Notes: generated by a model from the letters alone, not told the origin. A DNA stretch of 64,000 nt from Paracamarosporium sp. OC-R06-R3 (GCA_019828545.1 JACVRA010000128.1:496001-560000); one strand, 5' to 3'; numbered from the stretch's first letter, positions 25,101 to 34,984 are shown. A program made the numbers and translations.

Positions 25101-26286
25101 AAGGTGGGGTTGGTCGATTGAATGCAGGAGATGGGCGAATTTGAAGGATTGGATGAGCTGGGGGGGACCGAGGATTCGGAGGGGCTGGGGGAGCTGGATG
25201 CGCTGGAGGGACTCGAGAAATTGGTGGGGCTGGAGCTTTTCGAGGAATTGGAGGTGGCCGACGAGTTTGAGAGACTGGAGGGGCTGGAGATCTTAAGGAA
25301 TATCCCTGACTAGCATGTCCTGGAGAGCCCTCAAACATCTGTTTCTGTGGCGGAGGCTTGTTGTGGCCATCCGGGCCACCAGTAGTTGGTTCTCCAAGAG
25401 GACCACCCTTTCCGTAATTACTTGGTCCGGAACCTGGGTTTCTAGAGTTACTGTATGCAGAGCCACCGTTATTACTAGAGCTTCTAAGCATTGCATGACT
25501 CTTGAGAGCATTTCCGGAATTTGTGACGTGATTGCCCATTAAGATCTGGCTGTACTCACTAGCAGCTTTGTTTGCTAACGCGCCGCCGCTTTTCCTAGAC
25601 CCCGTGCTACTAGGTCCTGATGCCATAATGGCTGTATTTCCGGTCATAGGGTTTGCCTTAGCAGGCGTATTTGAAGCTGCAGGCCGGCTCATCGTAGGTG
25701 TTAGACCACTTAATCCAGATCCAGGTGCATGGTTCGCAATATTGCTTTGTGTATTCTTTAGCCCAAGCTTCGGTCGGACATTAATTGAGGAGCTTCCATC
25801 GTTATCATCAACTGTAGACTGGATATTGTTCTGCGATGGGACTTTGCCATGACGAGCCACAGGCTGACTTATCATTGGATTTTCCATCATTCTTGGTCCA
25901 GCTTGTTGCGGATGCACTATCGAGCCAGGGTCTGCTGATCCCGTCTTAGTACTTGTCTTGGGTATTGGTTGAGATGTGGCCTTGTCCATAATTTGATTCT
26001 CCATCATACCGGGTCTAGCATCTGGCGAAGAAGCAGACTCAAAACCTTCTATAAATTTTGACTTAACATTTGTTTTACAAGTCGTGTGGGCGGTGGAAGA
26101 AATCATGCTTGGTCTCTTGATCTCAGTTAGACCGTCATTTGGCGAATGGTCAAGCTGGTTGTCATTCGTCGATCTCATTTCAACCTTTGCTACAGGTAAT
26201 GTTTGGACCGCAACATGTTTGATTCCTAATTTTTCCATCCTGTTTGATCCGGCTATCGGCAAAGGTATGGGCTCGTGATCTTTCAT
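22042..26286 (-). CDS. large intrinsically disordered protein (Pro-, Asp/Glu- and Ser-rich)
   Basis: One uninterrupted 1414-codon frame with no recognisable folded domain. Order from the N-terminus: a polar segment (about 1-310); a proline-rich tract (about 310-520) of repeated PPAPP/RPPP motifs; a long acidic tract (about 570-1080) dominated by Ser, Asp, Glu, Lys and Asn; then a Ser-rich tract with SRS, SPS and SSLGS repeats to the end. Such composition suits scaffolding, phase separation or a cell-wall/septal role, but I assign none. Its length makes chance unlikely, although repetitive DNA keeps several other frames open too (both strands at 22.1-24.6 kb). The frame continues upstream of this ATG for 29 codons to a single TGA (26374-26376), beyond which it is open again, so the true start is uncertain. 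The stop lies inside a minisatellite. Confidence 0.6.
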   Translation of the reverse strand: MKDHEPIPLPIAGSNRMEKLGIKHVAVQTLPVAKVEMRSTNDNQLDHSPNDGLTEIKRPSMISSTAHTTCKTNVKSKFIEGFESASSPDARPGMMENQIMDKATSQPIPKTSTKTGSADPGSIVHPQQAGPRMMENPMISQPVARHGKVPSQNNIQSTVDDNDGSSSINVRPKLGLKNTQSNIANHAPGSGLSGLTPTMSRPAASNTPAKANPMTGNTAIMASGPSSTGSRKSGGALANKAASEYSQILMGNHVTNSGNALKSHAMLRSSSNNGGSAYSNSRNPGSGPSNYGKGGPLGEPTTGGPDGHNKPPPQKQMFEGSPGHASQGYSLRSPAPPVSQTRRPPPIPRKAPAPPISRVPPAHPAPPAPPNPRSPPAHPILQIRPSPAFNRPTPPSAPNRPLPPPTFNRRPPAPPVNRPPPAPSFHQPLSAPPNYRSPPRPAIPRPPPAFPIGRLSLASRITRPPLTPHISRTRAPPAHAFPRNPAPLNSEAVSGAQTALYPRNAPRPRITRASLDSSAVKNDIVGPNPNVDVKKPRHDPIRVLRGGLKKCLAKGKDKKKSDEGTAREESEEEHEENNLKEEAETDQTKEQRLKKDNPEKAESEKEEPEESMSGKDQSEKNQFKRGESKGDKPTEDDQRGGKFNDDKSEDSEAEDSRSEDHESDEDEAKNDTSEDEESEDDKAKDNRFRIEESKDSDSENNRRKSSISNGEESEDDETEGDKPGDDASEEDISEDRPDEVRDQDNKMDKSESNDEIKAHLNHSRPGDASEKTDAEQETENDGPKNGGSKDSHYKDRPEENESEEGESKDESTDDDSKENASNDGSSNDDSSDDDEFNDDRSDSDEPNYDRSDHDGSKDKFDKSRVDKSDDKEGYHEDGGSSQGDPESGPKPGSDDDRSDTDESDESENHGYEAVLEKHGYKNHTSEENKSGKSDHGEGEPGKSEHEGEPEDEDRSEDERSESEGSHDDRSDDEGSQDESEESESEHKSEENGSEEGSESKRWRIDARTPGEDRTESNESEKGSVNLGSKSENSDKDNSDCEDMKSDSSDHKERDNSWKDESNKSSTDGDDYESESESSLSENIESPVSPSAVADAQSDSSSTLVDEFEVTVGQEQKEHWVSYPVSSLGSSSASDQHEGHHWGSNSGSSLDSSSSIHRIHELSPIVREMSKSESASDASSYSSSNADQPLSRGDEQKNTLRDKREADSEPGSRTSSVRSHAPSDPPLSLGSSSSSLSRSASPWRTPSSSHASSFPCSPSVRSHSTDPASGSSSCASSRPLQVHSRPSSRLVASSGPSSPSFPRSSSRSPSRPSLGSPSISSLGSPSVSPLDSPLISPLVSSCISLRSPSRSPSPSSSTSSSASSSASSSRTHSRASSLRSRPSTTLPYSISPLGSFSSISTLGSSYSISSLGSFY

Positions 26287-26373
26287 TGGCCATTCTTCGA
26301 TATTTGCTTTAGGTATTGGTGGGCGCGGTAAGGGTGCATCTCCTTCCAGAAAGTGACTAGCAATAGCTTTTTC

Positions 26374-26754
26374 TCACTTGGCCCTCGTCGAACTTGGTTC
26401 AGTGTTTGGTCTGATTGTTTCTTTGAAAACTGATGATTGGGCTTTTAATACTTTCGTATATAGGCTAGTGGGTGTATCAGAGGTCGAATGAGTGTCTACC
26501 GCTGGTAGAGCTACGGTAACTTGTGTTCGAAGTGTCGCGGTCATCTTCTTCTTTTTCTCATTCACTGCAGTTACAGATGATGGCGCTTCGTCGGGGTCTG
26601 TATCGCAGTTTCCACCCCTTACATTGCCTTTCTCTTGCTGTTTCTTCTTTTTCTGGCCTACATAGTAAGATCCCTCGCGATATTCCACCTCTCTTCTAAA
26701 TGCTTTCCCAAGGAGCTTGATCGCGAATGTATGGAAGCTATGTGCGCCAACCAT
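26374..26754 (-). pseudogene. upstream in-frame segment of the disordered-protein frame, cut by one TGA
   Basis: This 126-codon frame begins MVGAHSFHTFAIKLLGKAF, includes Lys-rich runs (QKKKKQQ, NEKKKKM) and ends STRAK at the TGA 26376-26374. It is in exactly the same phase as the 1414-codon frame: the TGA is 90 nt (30 codons) upstream of ATG 26286, with no other stop between. A canonical intron removing the TGA would be only about 21 nt (GTGAG to CTAG), too short for a normal fungal intron. Possible readings are a longer ancestral gene broken by one nonsense mutation, read-through, or an unrecognised intron. Confidence 0.4.
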
Positions 26755-27417
26755 CCTTGAGACTGTCCCAAAATGGTATTGCGTAACTAGTGCGAATGAA
26801 GTGCTAGTTCAGGTCAGCTGGATGTAGGTGTAACTAGCACTAGAATTTTCCCGTTTTAGGGTAGGGTGTCTCGTCCTTGATGGTGACTTCATTCGACTTG
26901 CTGAGTTATCGCTGCGCATGTCTTGGGAATTAAAAGATAAAATGCTGATATAGATAAAACATGGAACTCACTTTTATTGAATGTTCGAATAAGGTAAACG
27001 TGGATTGTTACTTGAACCCGCATTTCATTCAAGGTGCACATGTGAAGCGACGTGTTTCTCAAATTCACGGGAGGAAGGTCCTCTACTACAACGGAGACGT
27101 GAGGACTAACCAAAATGACCGTATTTGGGGACTTCGAGAGCTGTGTTCAAGACTACTTATCGTATTAAAACCGCACATAGAGTATCGAGCTAAACGTCAC
27201 GTGCCCATTGTCAGTATGCAAGAAAATAAAGATTCATCCGAATGATCATCCTTGTTTCCAACTTAGAACCTTGGGCTATTTCTGTCCGCTTACTGAAAAC
27301 TCAGCCGTTGGAAAGTTTCTGTGTAGGTTCATATGCCTCTTCTGTGACACAAGCCTTGATGCTGGCAAACAACCCCTGTCAATCAGTGACAGTTCAATTC
27401 AACCCCATAGCTGTCAC
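26755..27417. other. intergenic interval, convergent/upstream region
   Basis: No gene supported. Short plus-strand frames (26961-27245 and the beginning of 27208-27852) lack known motifs, and the latter runs antisense to the thioredoxin-like gene. Confidence 0.4.
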
Positions 27418-27890
27418 TCAAATAACAGATCTCGCGTACCCGCTAATCAACTCCTTGAGTTTCTTCTGGTCAAGCAACTCGCCTTCTACCAAGCGACCCG
27501 TCTCTTTTACCTCCCCACCTACACGCTGGTATCGCACAAGAGCCGGCACAGCATGCACATTCCATTTGGTCCGATACACATTCGACAAGTCCTTCCACCT
27601 AAAAGTCCATGTCAGTCAATAAGTAGAGCCATAAGCGGAGATAGACGCTCGCCGCATTTCACGTACTCGGGCTTCTGCCCCACATGGACATATCCAACCT
27701 GTGGAGCGTTTGCTGTGGAGAATGCAGCATCGATCCCCGGGAGCGCGGCTCTGACATCTGGACACCACGGCTGCTTTGTCTCTGGGCTCACGGACGCTAT
27801 GAAATTGAGAAAATACGTGGTATTTGGGTCGTTCTCCAGAGGTAACTCTTGAGCGGAGTCTGGAAGCTGGAAAGGGTCCTGGACCGGCAT
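27418..27890 (-). CDS. thioredoxin-like protein, DUF953/TXNDC17 family
   Basis: Two exons (27890-27667 and 27598-27418) give 134 residues. The motif PWCPDVRAALP (about residues 42-52) sits where TXNDC17/TRP14 has WCPDC. Downstream HAVPALVRYQ contains the cis-Pro region of the thioredoxin fold, and KLKELI ends the domain. Family members are small cytosolic disulfide reductases. Here only the first active-site Cys remains and the second is Val, so this protein could not use a two-Cys dithiol mechanism; a monothiol or non-redox role is possible. The donor GTACGT at 27666 was chosen because it gives KPEWKDLSNVY in frame. The start at 27890 matches the family length; an upstream in-frame ATG (27956) would add 22 residues. 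Confidence 0.8.
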
Positions 27891-29888
27891 CTTGACTGTA
27901 GTTGGTGAATGAGAGAAGAGGTCAGGATGTGGGTATTTCTGGGGCACGCGATGCACGGCCTACAAATAACGGTGTGACGGGTGCTATCATTAGTGTGGCC
28001 GCGGTGCGGAATGGCGCCATTGTAGCGGCTCTTCGCAAAGCGCTTGGCCCACCACGCTTAACATATTGTACCTGAACTAGCCACCTGTCCTCGCGACCAC
28101 AACTCAGAACCCATTCCCTCGTCAGAACCTAGCCGGCTCCAAGGCCCCTCGGTAAACGCACGTCGCTTCCATGTTTCCGCTAAAAACGCATCACCCGCGC
28201 ACCACGCGCCCGAGCTTCTCGGGTGCATTCACTACTCCACGACCATCATCGGCTCAGTAGAGGTATACAAACGAGGGAACGCTCATGTCCTCACCGCAGA
28301 GCATGCTGCACCATCCTTAGACTTGTTTAGTCATGTTATATCATCCGAACGGGGAGCGACCGTGTGGAAAGAGACCGACCGAGCACGGAGCCTTGAGGCT
28401 CGCTTCTTCGAATTTGGCGGCGTCGTTGTTCCATGCAGTACCTAACGGTACATAGGCTCGCTCTGCATGACTTCTTTTGGATTGATGCAAATTGCGTATT
28501 CCCCTTCCGTTGGTTGGTAGATGGACCACCTCTACTTCCTCGATTCGGAATGTCTACTCTCAACGCTGTCTGCTTTAGAATTAGTTTTTAAGCTCTACGT
28601 AATTTTGAACGTTAAGCCATTAATACTTGCGTAGGTATTGTTTACTGTGTTTGACTTTACGTGTGGTCTATGCTTGCATAGACCTTGGACGGCTTTGTCT
28701 TCGGATGTGTAGGTTGTGAGGTGGGGGTGTAGCCCCTGCTAAGGTCGATGATGCGATGCTTATGAAAGGTGAGGAGTGCACGGGCGGGCAAAATGAAGCG
28801 TTGTGTTATCTAAACAAGAAACCATTAAATCAGCTGTCCCCGATTAGTCGATTATTAATCAATTTTGTTTCATCCAAAGTCGATTAGCTGGGACCATCAT
28901 AGTTTCGTGATGGGTCAACAGCGTCAAGATCGGTTTGTTGAAACAGTACCGATAAATCGCAGCCATGAGAACTGCGAGGCAGCAGATACTGCTGCCTTCG
29001 TGCAGGCTATATTGTGTTTGTATGTTATGGAGTGTTCTGGTGATGGAAGTGGGTGTTTTCGATATTAGCATGATTGTACGAAATGGCGTATGTTGATACT
29101 CGGTTTATGGAACTAAGCTATGAAAGTTGACGAGCGAGGTTTGACGGAAGGTATATCTTTGCTAGCACAGTGAGCGTTCCAAGTATGGTACTGAGCGCAA
29201 TATTGTTGTGGGCTTATCCTAAGACAGTTCTGCTGAGTCTGAGGGTTGGGACTCGAGATGACGTGATTTACAGCGCGGTCGATTGTGTACCCGGGAGATG
29301 CGAGCATGCTCGTACACAGTAGCTGACTTCGGACTCTGTAAGTCCCCAGTTATTTAGCGGCGGTAAAAAGCGATCTGATAGTGAGCGGAGCGATAGAGGT
29401 ACTGGAGCAAGAGTGGGCAATCATAGTAGGCCTATAAGGGGCGGGTGAGAATTGCGGCATAGGGCGGAGCTAGATCGGCGGTAGCAAGGCTGATTTTACG
29501 GATGGAAAGTACCCATGAAAGGACGTTTAAAACCAATACCAAATAGGTTAATTTTTGCGGCCGCCACAGATGTCAATATTTAATGTAGTGCGATTGATAT
29601 GTATCGTGGCTTAGGTCTAACGGTGTTGCTTCCGTTCTTGTTTTCTCGGAGGAGCTATCCCACTTAATGGAGCGTAACGAACTTTGCGTCACTGACAAGG
29701 GTGCTCACCGGTCGAGCGAGACGCAAGTTGTGATGCAGCACAGCCACCATGCACGCATGTATGCATCCACAGAGTCAATAAGCTTGATGCATACCCCTCA
29801 CCTTTTCGCGAACATTTAAAGGGCGTCATCACGCATGTTAGAATAGTTCAAAGAGACTATTACACATCATCTGACTTACTTGTAAGAT
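27891..29888. other. intergenic interval with repeat remnant
   Basis: No gene supported over 2 kb. A plus-strand frame open from about 28062 to 28442 has no ATG and no recognised motif; minus-strand frames at 28336-28563 overlap it. A dispersed repeat copy lies at 28811-28921. The 3' part must contain the HET gene promoter; a TTTAAA-like box occurs about 70 nt before its start. Confidence 0.4.
28811..28921 (+). repeat. dispersed repeat, copy A (~111 bp)
   Basis: This stretch matches the reverse complement of 49165-49274 at close to 90% by eye. Shared anchors include AACAAGAAACCATTAAATCA, CGATTATTAATCAATTTTG and TTCGTGATGGGTCAACAG. Most differences are transitions. Weaker similarity seems to continue beyond 28921. 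It is probably a transposon remnant, possibly altered by repeat-induced point mutation. Confidence 0.7.
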
Positions 29889-30935
29889 ATGTCGTCGACT
29901 TGTAAGCATCGCGATATGTGGAAGTTTGATGATATCCAAACTTGCCTGTCCTATGGCGAGACTACCCTTGAAGACATCTTACCGAGTTCGACAAATTCGG
30001 AAGGCAGATATCGATATACTAAACTTAACTATACTTTGGGACAGGAGATCAGATTACTCATCATTAAGCCCGGAAAGCGAAATGATTCTATCTGGTGCGA
30101 AATTATCAAAGCCAATCTCGAAGATGAACCAGCGTACGAAGCTCTCTCTTACACTTGGGCCACCGAGGATGGGGACGTGAGATTTTCAGGACTGGTTCAC
30201 TGTTCTGGCGGTACTTTACCAGTCACAAAGAACTGTGAATCTGCGATACGCAGGCTGAGAAAACTTCACGGTGATCGATGTCTTTGGATCGATGCCATTT
30301 GTATCGACCAAACCAACGTTGATGAAAGAAATCATCAAGTCGCCTTAATGGGACAGATATATAGCACAGCTCTCGGAGTCTTGGTCTTTATCGATAGCGG
30401 AACACAGAATTACGTGCCACTCTTTCATTGGTTGCAACAGCCTTACGACCTGGTGCCCAATCCATATAGGGTTATTACGAAATCTGCACAAACGTTTCTC
30501 TGGAGGAGGTGGTTTCATCGTGTTTGGGTTATACAGGAGGTAGCTCTAGCTAGAGCCGTTCGCTTGTTCATTCAGGATGCCGAATTGTCTCTCAACGCAG
30601 AGGTACTCAGTCAACTTTATCAACTTTGGGAATCATTGGAAACTCCAGATCTCCCCTGGCCCAGTGTTTTGAGATGGACACCAGAACGGCGAGAAACCTT
30701 GGACCTCGCATCGCTTCTACGAGGAACACAGAGATGTTCAGCAACGGATCCAAGAGACAAGGTGTATGCAATACTGGGCCTTATAGAACCAAGTTATCGA
30801 CCATGGATTCCCGTAGACTACTCATCAAATGAGGAGGAAGTCTTTGCTAGGGCAACTGCGCAATTGATAGAATCTTCTTGCTCCGATAAGCATGTCTCTG
30901 GCAGTCTCTTGACCCAAGCTTTCACTATAGGTTGA
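29889..30935 (+). CDS. HET (heterokaryon incompatibility) domain protein, C-terminally truncated
   Basis: Single exon, 348 residues. The HET domain signatures are clear: YEALSYTWA (83-91), LWIDAICIDQ (132-141) and RVWVIQEVALA (about 217-227), followed by the family-typical DPRDKVYAILGL (about 286-297) and the VDYSS block. HET domains are TIR-like modules that trigger cell death in fungal non-self recognition. Full proteins usually run on for several hundred residues. Here homology fades about residue 329 and the last ~18 residues are encoded by DNA that, on the other strand, is the C-terminal end of a kinase pseudogene. The gene is therefore truncated by a rearrangement, though the domain itself is intact. 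The start is the first ATG (MSSTCKHRDMW); ATG at residue 10 is an alternative. Confidence 0.85.
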   Translation: MSSTCKHRDMWKFDDIQTCLSYGETTLEDILPSSTNSEGRYRYTKLNYTLGQEIRLLIIKPGKRNDSIWCEIIKANLEDEPAYEALSYTWATEDGDVRFSGLVHCSGGTLPVTKNCESAIRRLRKLHGDRCLWIDAICIDQTNVDERNHQVALMGQIYSTALGVLVFIDSGTQNYVPLFHWLQQPYDLVPNPYRVITKSAQTFLWRRWFHRVWVIQEVALARAVRLFIQDAELSLNAEVLSQLYQLWESLETPDLPWPSVLRWTPERRETLDLASLLRGTQRCSATDPRDKVYAILGLIEPSYRPWIPVDYSSNEEEVFARATAQLIESSCSDKHVSGSLLTQAFTIG

Positions 30936-32595
30936 AGCTGGACTTGGAGGTCTTCCAGGATGAAAAAGCTGTCATGAAAGCCTAAGTTGAAACGCACTAG
31001 CTCGTCGTGTCCATTTACCAGCGAGATGATGAACTCGAGGAGAGTACAGCCCATACTCCACAGTCCCATGATCTGGAAGGCTTTCTAGAGAGGCTCGTCC
31101 GTGATTCGAGTGACTAGTACCGCAGGGTCCCAATGAACGCTCCTGCAGGAGTTGTCTGCAGTGGAGTTGGATCGGACAAACCCATGTCTACGATTTGTAG
31201 AACGCCATGATGTTCGACGGGAATATTATCCACTCGTCCGCTCAGAACGACAATTCCTGGTTTTAGGTCATCAGGGCGACACAGCTTTTGCTGTTTATGA
31301 TTATGAACACCATTCAATGCGCTAGCGAGGCCGCAAATTTCCCTGAGTGTCCGGTTGAAATCCTCCGGATCCTATTCCTCTCCGCGGTGCGTCCGGAAGT
31401 GTCAAAGATTGCCACCATTCGCTCGTTCAACCCTCAGATATCTTCCGCAGTTGCTTAAATCTGGCCATGAACACGACGATGTGCTTATGACTAAGATTCT
31501 AGCGATATCTAGGGCATCAATTTCCACTTCGTACGCCTTTTCGGAGCCGATCTGTGTATCCTGATATTCCTTTATCGTAAGTTTCTCGCCCTAGAGCGGT
31601 CAGTGTACGAGAATTGCTAATCATTTAGTGTGTCTTGTGGTGATTATTCCAACTTGATGCATGGATGGTAGCCTCATGCAGGATACTGAAGCCTTCCCCG
31701 TCGCGGAAGGTATATTCGAGGATGGGTATGGGATAGTCGTTGTGTAAAGTTTCCATGATAGAGCCCTTCTGAAACACGGTAGCTAGAAACAACTATTGAT
31801 TGTGGCGGAACGTATGAATAGCTGGCCAGTTGATTTAATTCGAGTCGCTATGTCCCGAAGACTCGTTGTCATCGGAGTCTTCTCTAGAGCCCAATGATTC
31901 CACAGTCCAGGTATTGAACCATTTCAACAATGAGATTACGCCTATGCCACTCTCCTCTACGGGATAATCGTCCGTATTTTCCGCATCATAGAGTTTCTGA
32001 ATGACCAACGAGAAGGTCTGCTTGTAGAATCGGTCGCACCTGTTTCTTTGTTCGGTACGATAGCTTGAGGAGCAAATTGTGGCTTAGCCGATGACTTAAC
32101 AAAATCCACAAGGGATTGTTCGTATATTCTTAAACAAGAGATTGAGTTCATGACCTTATCTATCTTGCTATGAGTCGATACCATGCTGTTCGAAACTTTA
32201 GCGCTGCAACCTTGGCCATAAATTATTTATATGTGTACTTACGGGCTATCATGTTTAGAATCAATAAGCGATTTGGTAACTGAATCCATCTCTTCTTCAA
32301 TGTCCTTCAAATATGCTCGAATCTTGCCAGCAAGCCAGGAATCCTTCTTATCTACCTCGCGTAGCAAATGAGCGAAAGCTTCGTCCCGATCAGGCTGAGC
32401 CTCAACTGCCTTAACAGGTATTGGCATCTTGGTCGTCTGAACATGAACTTCGTGGCTCATGTGCATTAGATTCAATAAAGCGTCATGCAAATGAGATACA
32501 ATGTCGGTGTCTTTCCATGCGCGATCTTCTGTAATCTCTTGCATCAGCGTGTCAGTGACGCGCTTGAACAGTTCGTCTAGCGACGATGACTCCAT
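30880..32595 (-). pseudogene. decayed protein-kinase gene with nonsense codons and frameshifts
   Basis: Read from ATG 32595 (MESSSLDELFKRV), an N-terminal helical region is joined through an intron (about 32241-32186). It runs to about 31957, where the frame shifts to VEESGIGVISLLKW. The kinase domain follows in pieces: EYTFRDGEGFSILHEA, EYQDTQIGSEKAYEVEIDAL, SHKHIVVFMARF, DLKPGIVVLSG (normally HGDLKPEN, here CRPDDLKP), IVDMGLSD (DFG altered to DMG) and LWSMGCTLLEFII. In-frame stops occur at 31835-31837 (TAA), 31793-31795 (TAG), 31402-31404 (TGA) and 31372-31374 (TAG), with at least two frame changes. All four stops are explained by C-to-T changes of CAA, CAG or CGA codons, as repeat-induced point mutation produces. 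The end overlaps the HET tail antisense. No active kinase can be made. Confidence 0.75.
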
Positions 32596-33251
32596 CTTCA
32601 CTACCGATAGAGTCTCTGCGCTTGTGCAAGAAAAGCTTTCACCAAAAGAATGAAGAATATTACATAGATATGGTGTGGGTTAGGCTCTGAGTAAATATTA
32701 ATCGAGAGGAGGGGACATGACTCCTTCGTCAATTCTCAGCCTTGCGTGATTGATTAGCTTGTTGGCCCAATTGCACCGGCACTATGGGCTCATGTTGCAC
32801 TTTTCGCTTACCCCGGCGTAAGATAAGCCCGGCGATCGTGATTGGAAGCTATAGTTCTAGGTTAACCACGATAGTTTGCTATAAAATGAATCAGTTCGAG
32901 CTACAAATCAGGATTAGATTGGTCCTACGTTCGAACTCACGAACTAGGTAGCGAGCGATTCTTTTGTCCACGGAGAGGATAATGGCGGATAAGGCTGTGC
33001 CTAGATGTAAGGTGATTCTCAAGGATACATGCACGGTGCTGAGTGGGCGCCTAGAGTACGCGGAATAATTGGACGAAGCCCCATCACTTCGCCTGCAAGG
33101 TGTGATGAGGTGTGAGCCGAACATATCAGCTGCTCGAGGGTTATTTTTTTAGTTCTTTCCCTTTTGACCTAAGTCAATCTTTTGTTTTACCTTGGTACTT
33201 GCGATCCATCTAATGATCGAATATCGAGACGCATCCGAACTACTTCACATC

Positions 33252-34878
33252 ATGGCAGAAGTATTTGGTCCCGTAGGTTTTGTTTTCGGTTCAATCGGGT
33301 TTATTGTGAGCACCGTGGGTACTACTGCGCAGGCCAAGGACAACTTCAACAACTGCAGCAAGCAGCTGCAGGCCATTGAACTAATGCGGGCTAGAAGCCA
33401 CCAGAAGATCCACAAATGGGAGGCTTTTTGGAAAGACTTCGATCAAGGCGAATTTGAAGAGATGATATCTTCGGCGAAGGCAGACATCACGCGTTTGAGC
33501 AGAGAAATTGAGGCATCGATCCACAGATATCAACCCCATGATGTGGAATTATGGAACAGCATCAAATCGCGAATGCGAGAAGGGCACGAACTAAGATGGA
33601 AAGATTTCAGAGAGGGTTCAGAGAACTTTGGTCGCAGAGTAGGCTATGTGCTTTGGGAGCAGAAAAAGCTTGAAAATTGGGTCAAGCGCCTACAGGACAC
33701 TATTGATGTGATTGAAACAATCTCCAAAGGCAAGTATATGGAACAAAATGGAGATTATTCGAAAGACAATCCGACTCAAGCTGAGATTATAAAAAGTAAC
33801 GAAGTCCAAAAATTCATGCAAAATCTTACCAAGTTTGCTCGAGGCCTATACGACCAATGTACCCAAACACCGACAACTACTGGATGGGCGCTTAGGATGA
33901 GACCACCAGCTGAGTTCGAGGACATTCCTTATTGGAATCACTCTGAACAGGTCGACATCGAGCTTGTATACTATCTGGGACAACAAGATGATAGACAAGC
34001 ACGGCGGCTTCGAGTTGGGTATCGCCCAAGAGATGCACAGCCTCAAGTGCCGTGGCGGCAGTTGATCTTGGATGAATACATTACTGAAGCTCCGACAATT
34101 GATTGCGGTCTCGATGATCCGGGAACTAGAACACGGCCGCTCTGGGGTTTATTCGAGGAGGGCTTCTTTAATAACCCCCGAGTGCTGAAAGCATCTCAAG
34201 AGGACAGGGCACGGATCATCCAAGCCATATCTAACTGGACATTGTTGTTATGGGATACCAACTGGGTTCATGAACTATGCTGTCGACAACTCCAATTAGA
34301 AAAAGCGCGATCCGCACCAGACGTCGTAGTCTTCACGATCAAACAGGATCATTTGGCGTGTAGCCACGACCCCTTGCGCTTACGAAACTTCGGTCTGGTA
34401 TTGGCTCAGTTGATACTTACAAGTCCAATACATCGCAAGATCACGGGCCCACGGCTCCCGGAATTTAGGCAATGTCTCGACGGAACTTGGACGGATGTTT
34501 TCATAGAGAATATCCTTGCGCAAGTCCAAAAGCGTTCGAGATCAGATGTTCTGACTAACGCCATCGAGTTCTGCTTGAGGAGCGAGTCCGTTCTCGCAAC
34601 CGGCAAATTCAAGGCAGGATACCTGGCCGAATATATCGAGACAGTGTACAGACCGTAAGTGTCCCGCGGAAACTACACACATGTCCTGACTAACGCATCA
34701 AAGAGTGAATGCTTGGTGTCAAATAGAATTGTCAACTCCTGATTTCTATGCGAAACTTCAGTCGGCGTTTGCGGGGAACGGAGGATGGCCAGACGATGCG
34801 TACGAGGGCATTCTGGAACCTGGACAAACCAGTGCACATCCTATACCAGGCGCATGGCCGGAAGATAATGATGAATAA
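33252..34878 (+). CDS. DUF7580-like protein with hydrophobic N-terminus, possible cell-death/incompatibility family
   Basis: Two exons (33252-34654, 34704-34878) give 525 residues. The N-terminus MAEVFGPVGFVFGSIGFIVS is a Gly/Phe-rich hydrophobic segment, like the first helix of HeLo-type and related fungal effector domains. Helical, charged sequence follows (about 45-220, with possible coiled coil). The C-terminal half (about 315-480) has the pattern SNWTLLLWDTNWVHELCC, then RLRNFGLVLAQLILTSPI and AIEFCLRSE, resembling the DUF7580 region that caps many Pezizomycotina prion-inhibition/HeLo proteins and follows a decayed kinase-like architecture. I chose ATG 33252 because the upstream in-frame codons lack family character. 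Its neighbours (HET gene, kinase pseudogene, NACHT-ankyrin) support a self/non-self role, but this is inference; the family call is from pattern memory only. Confidence 0.6.
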
Positions 34879-34984
34879 CTATTGTCCTCATGTTTGCATG
34901 GGCACGGAAATCTTAGAAGACGCAGGTCACCATGACCTCATAAACATACACATCATTCTCACTCCCATGTACATTCGTGATATA

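Noticed and set aside
26353..26376. A 21-nt intron removing the TGA at 26374-26376
   Set aside because: Far below the normal fungal intron size seen in this window (about 46-68 nt).
28062..28442. Plus-strand frame open for about 125 codons beside the thioredoxin-like gene
   Set aside because: It has no ATG and no motif; without transcript evidence it is not callable as a gene.
32925..32950. GTTCGAAC sequence considered as a tRNA T-loop
   Set aside because: The flanking bases do not form the T-stem and no acceptor or anticodon stem could be built.
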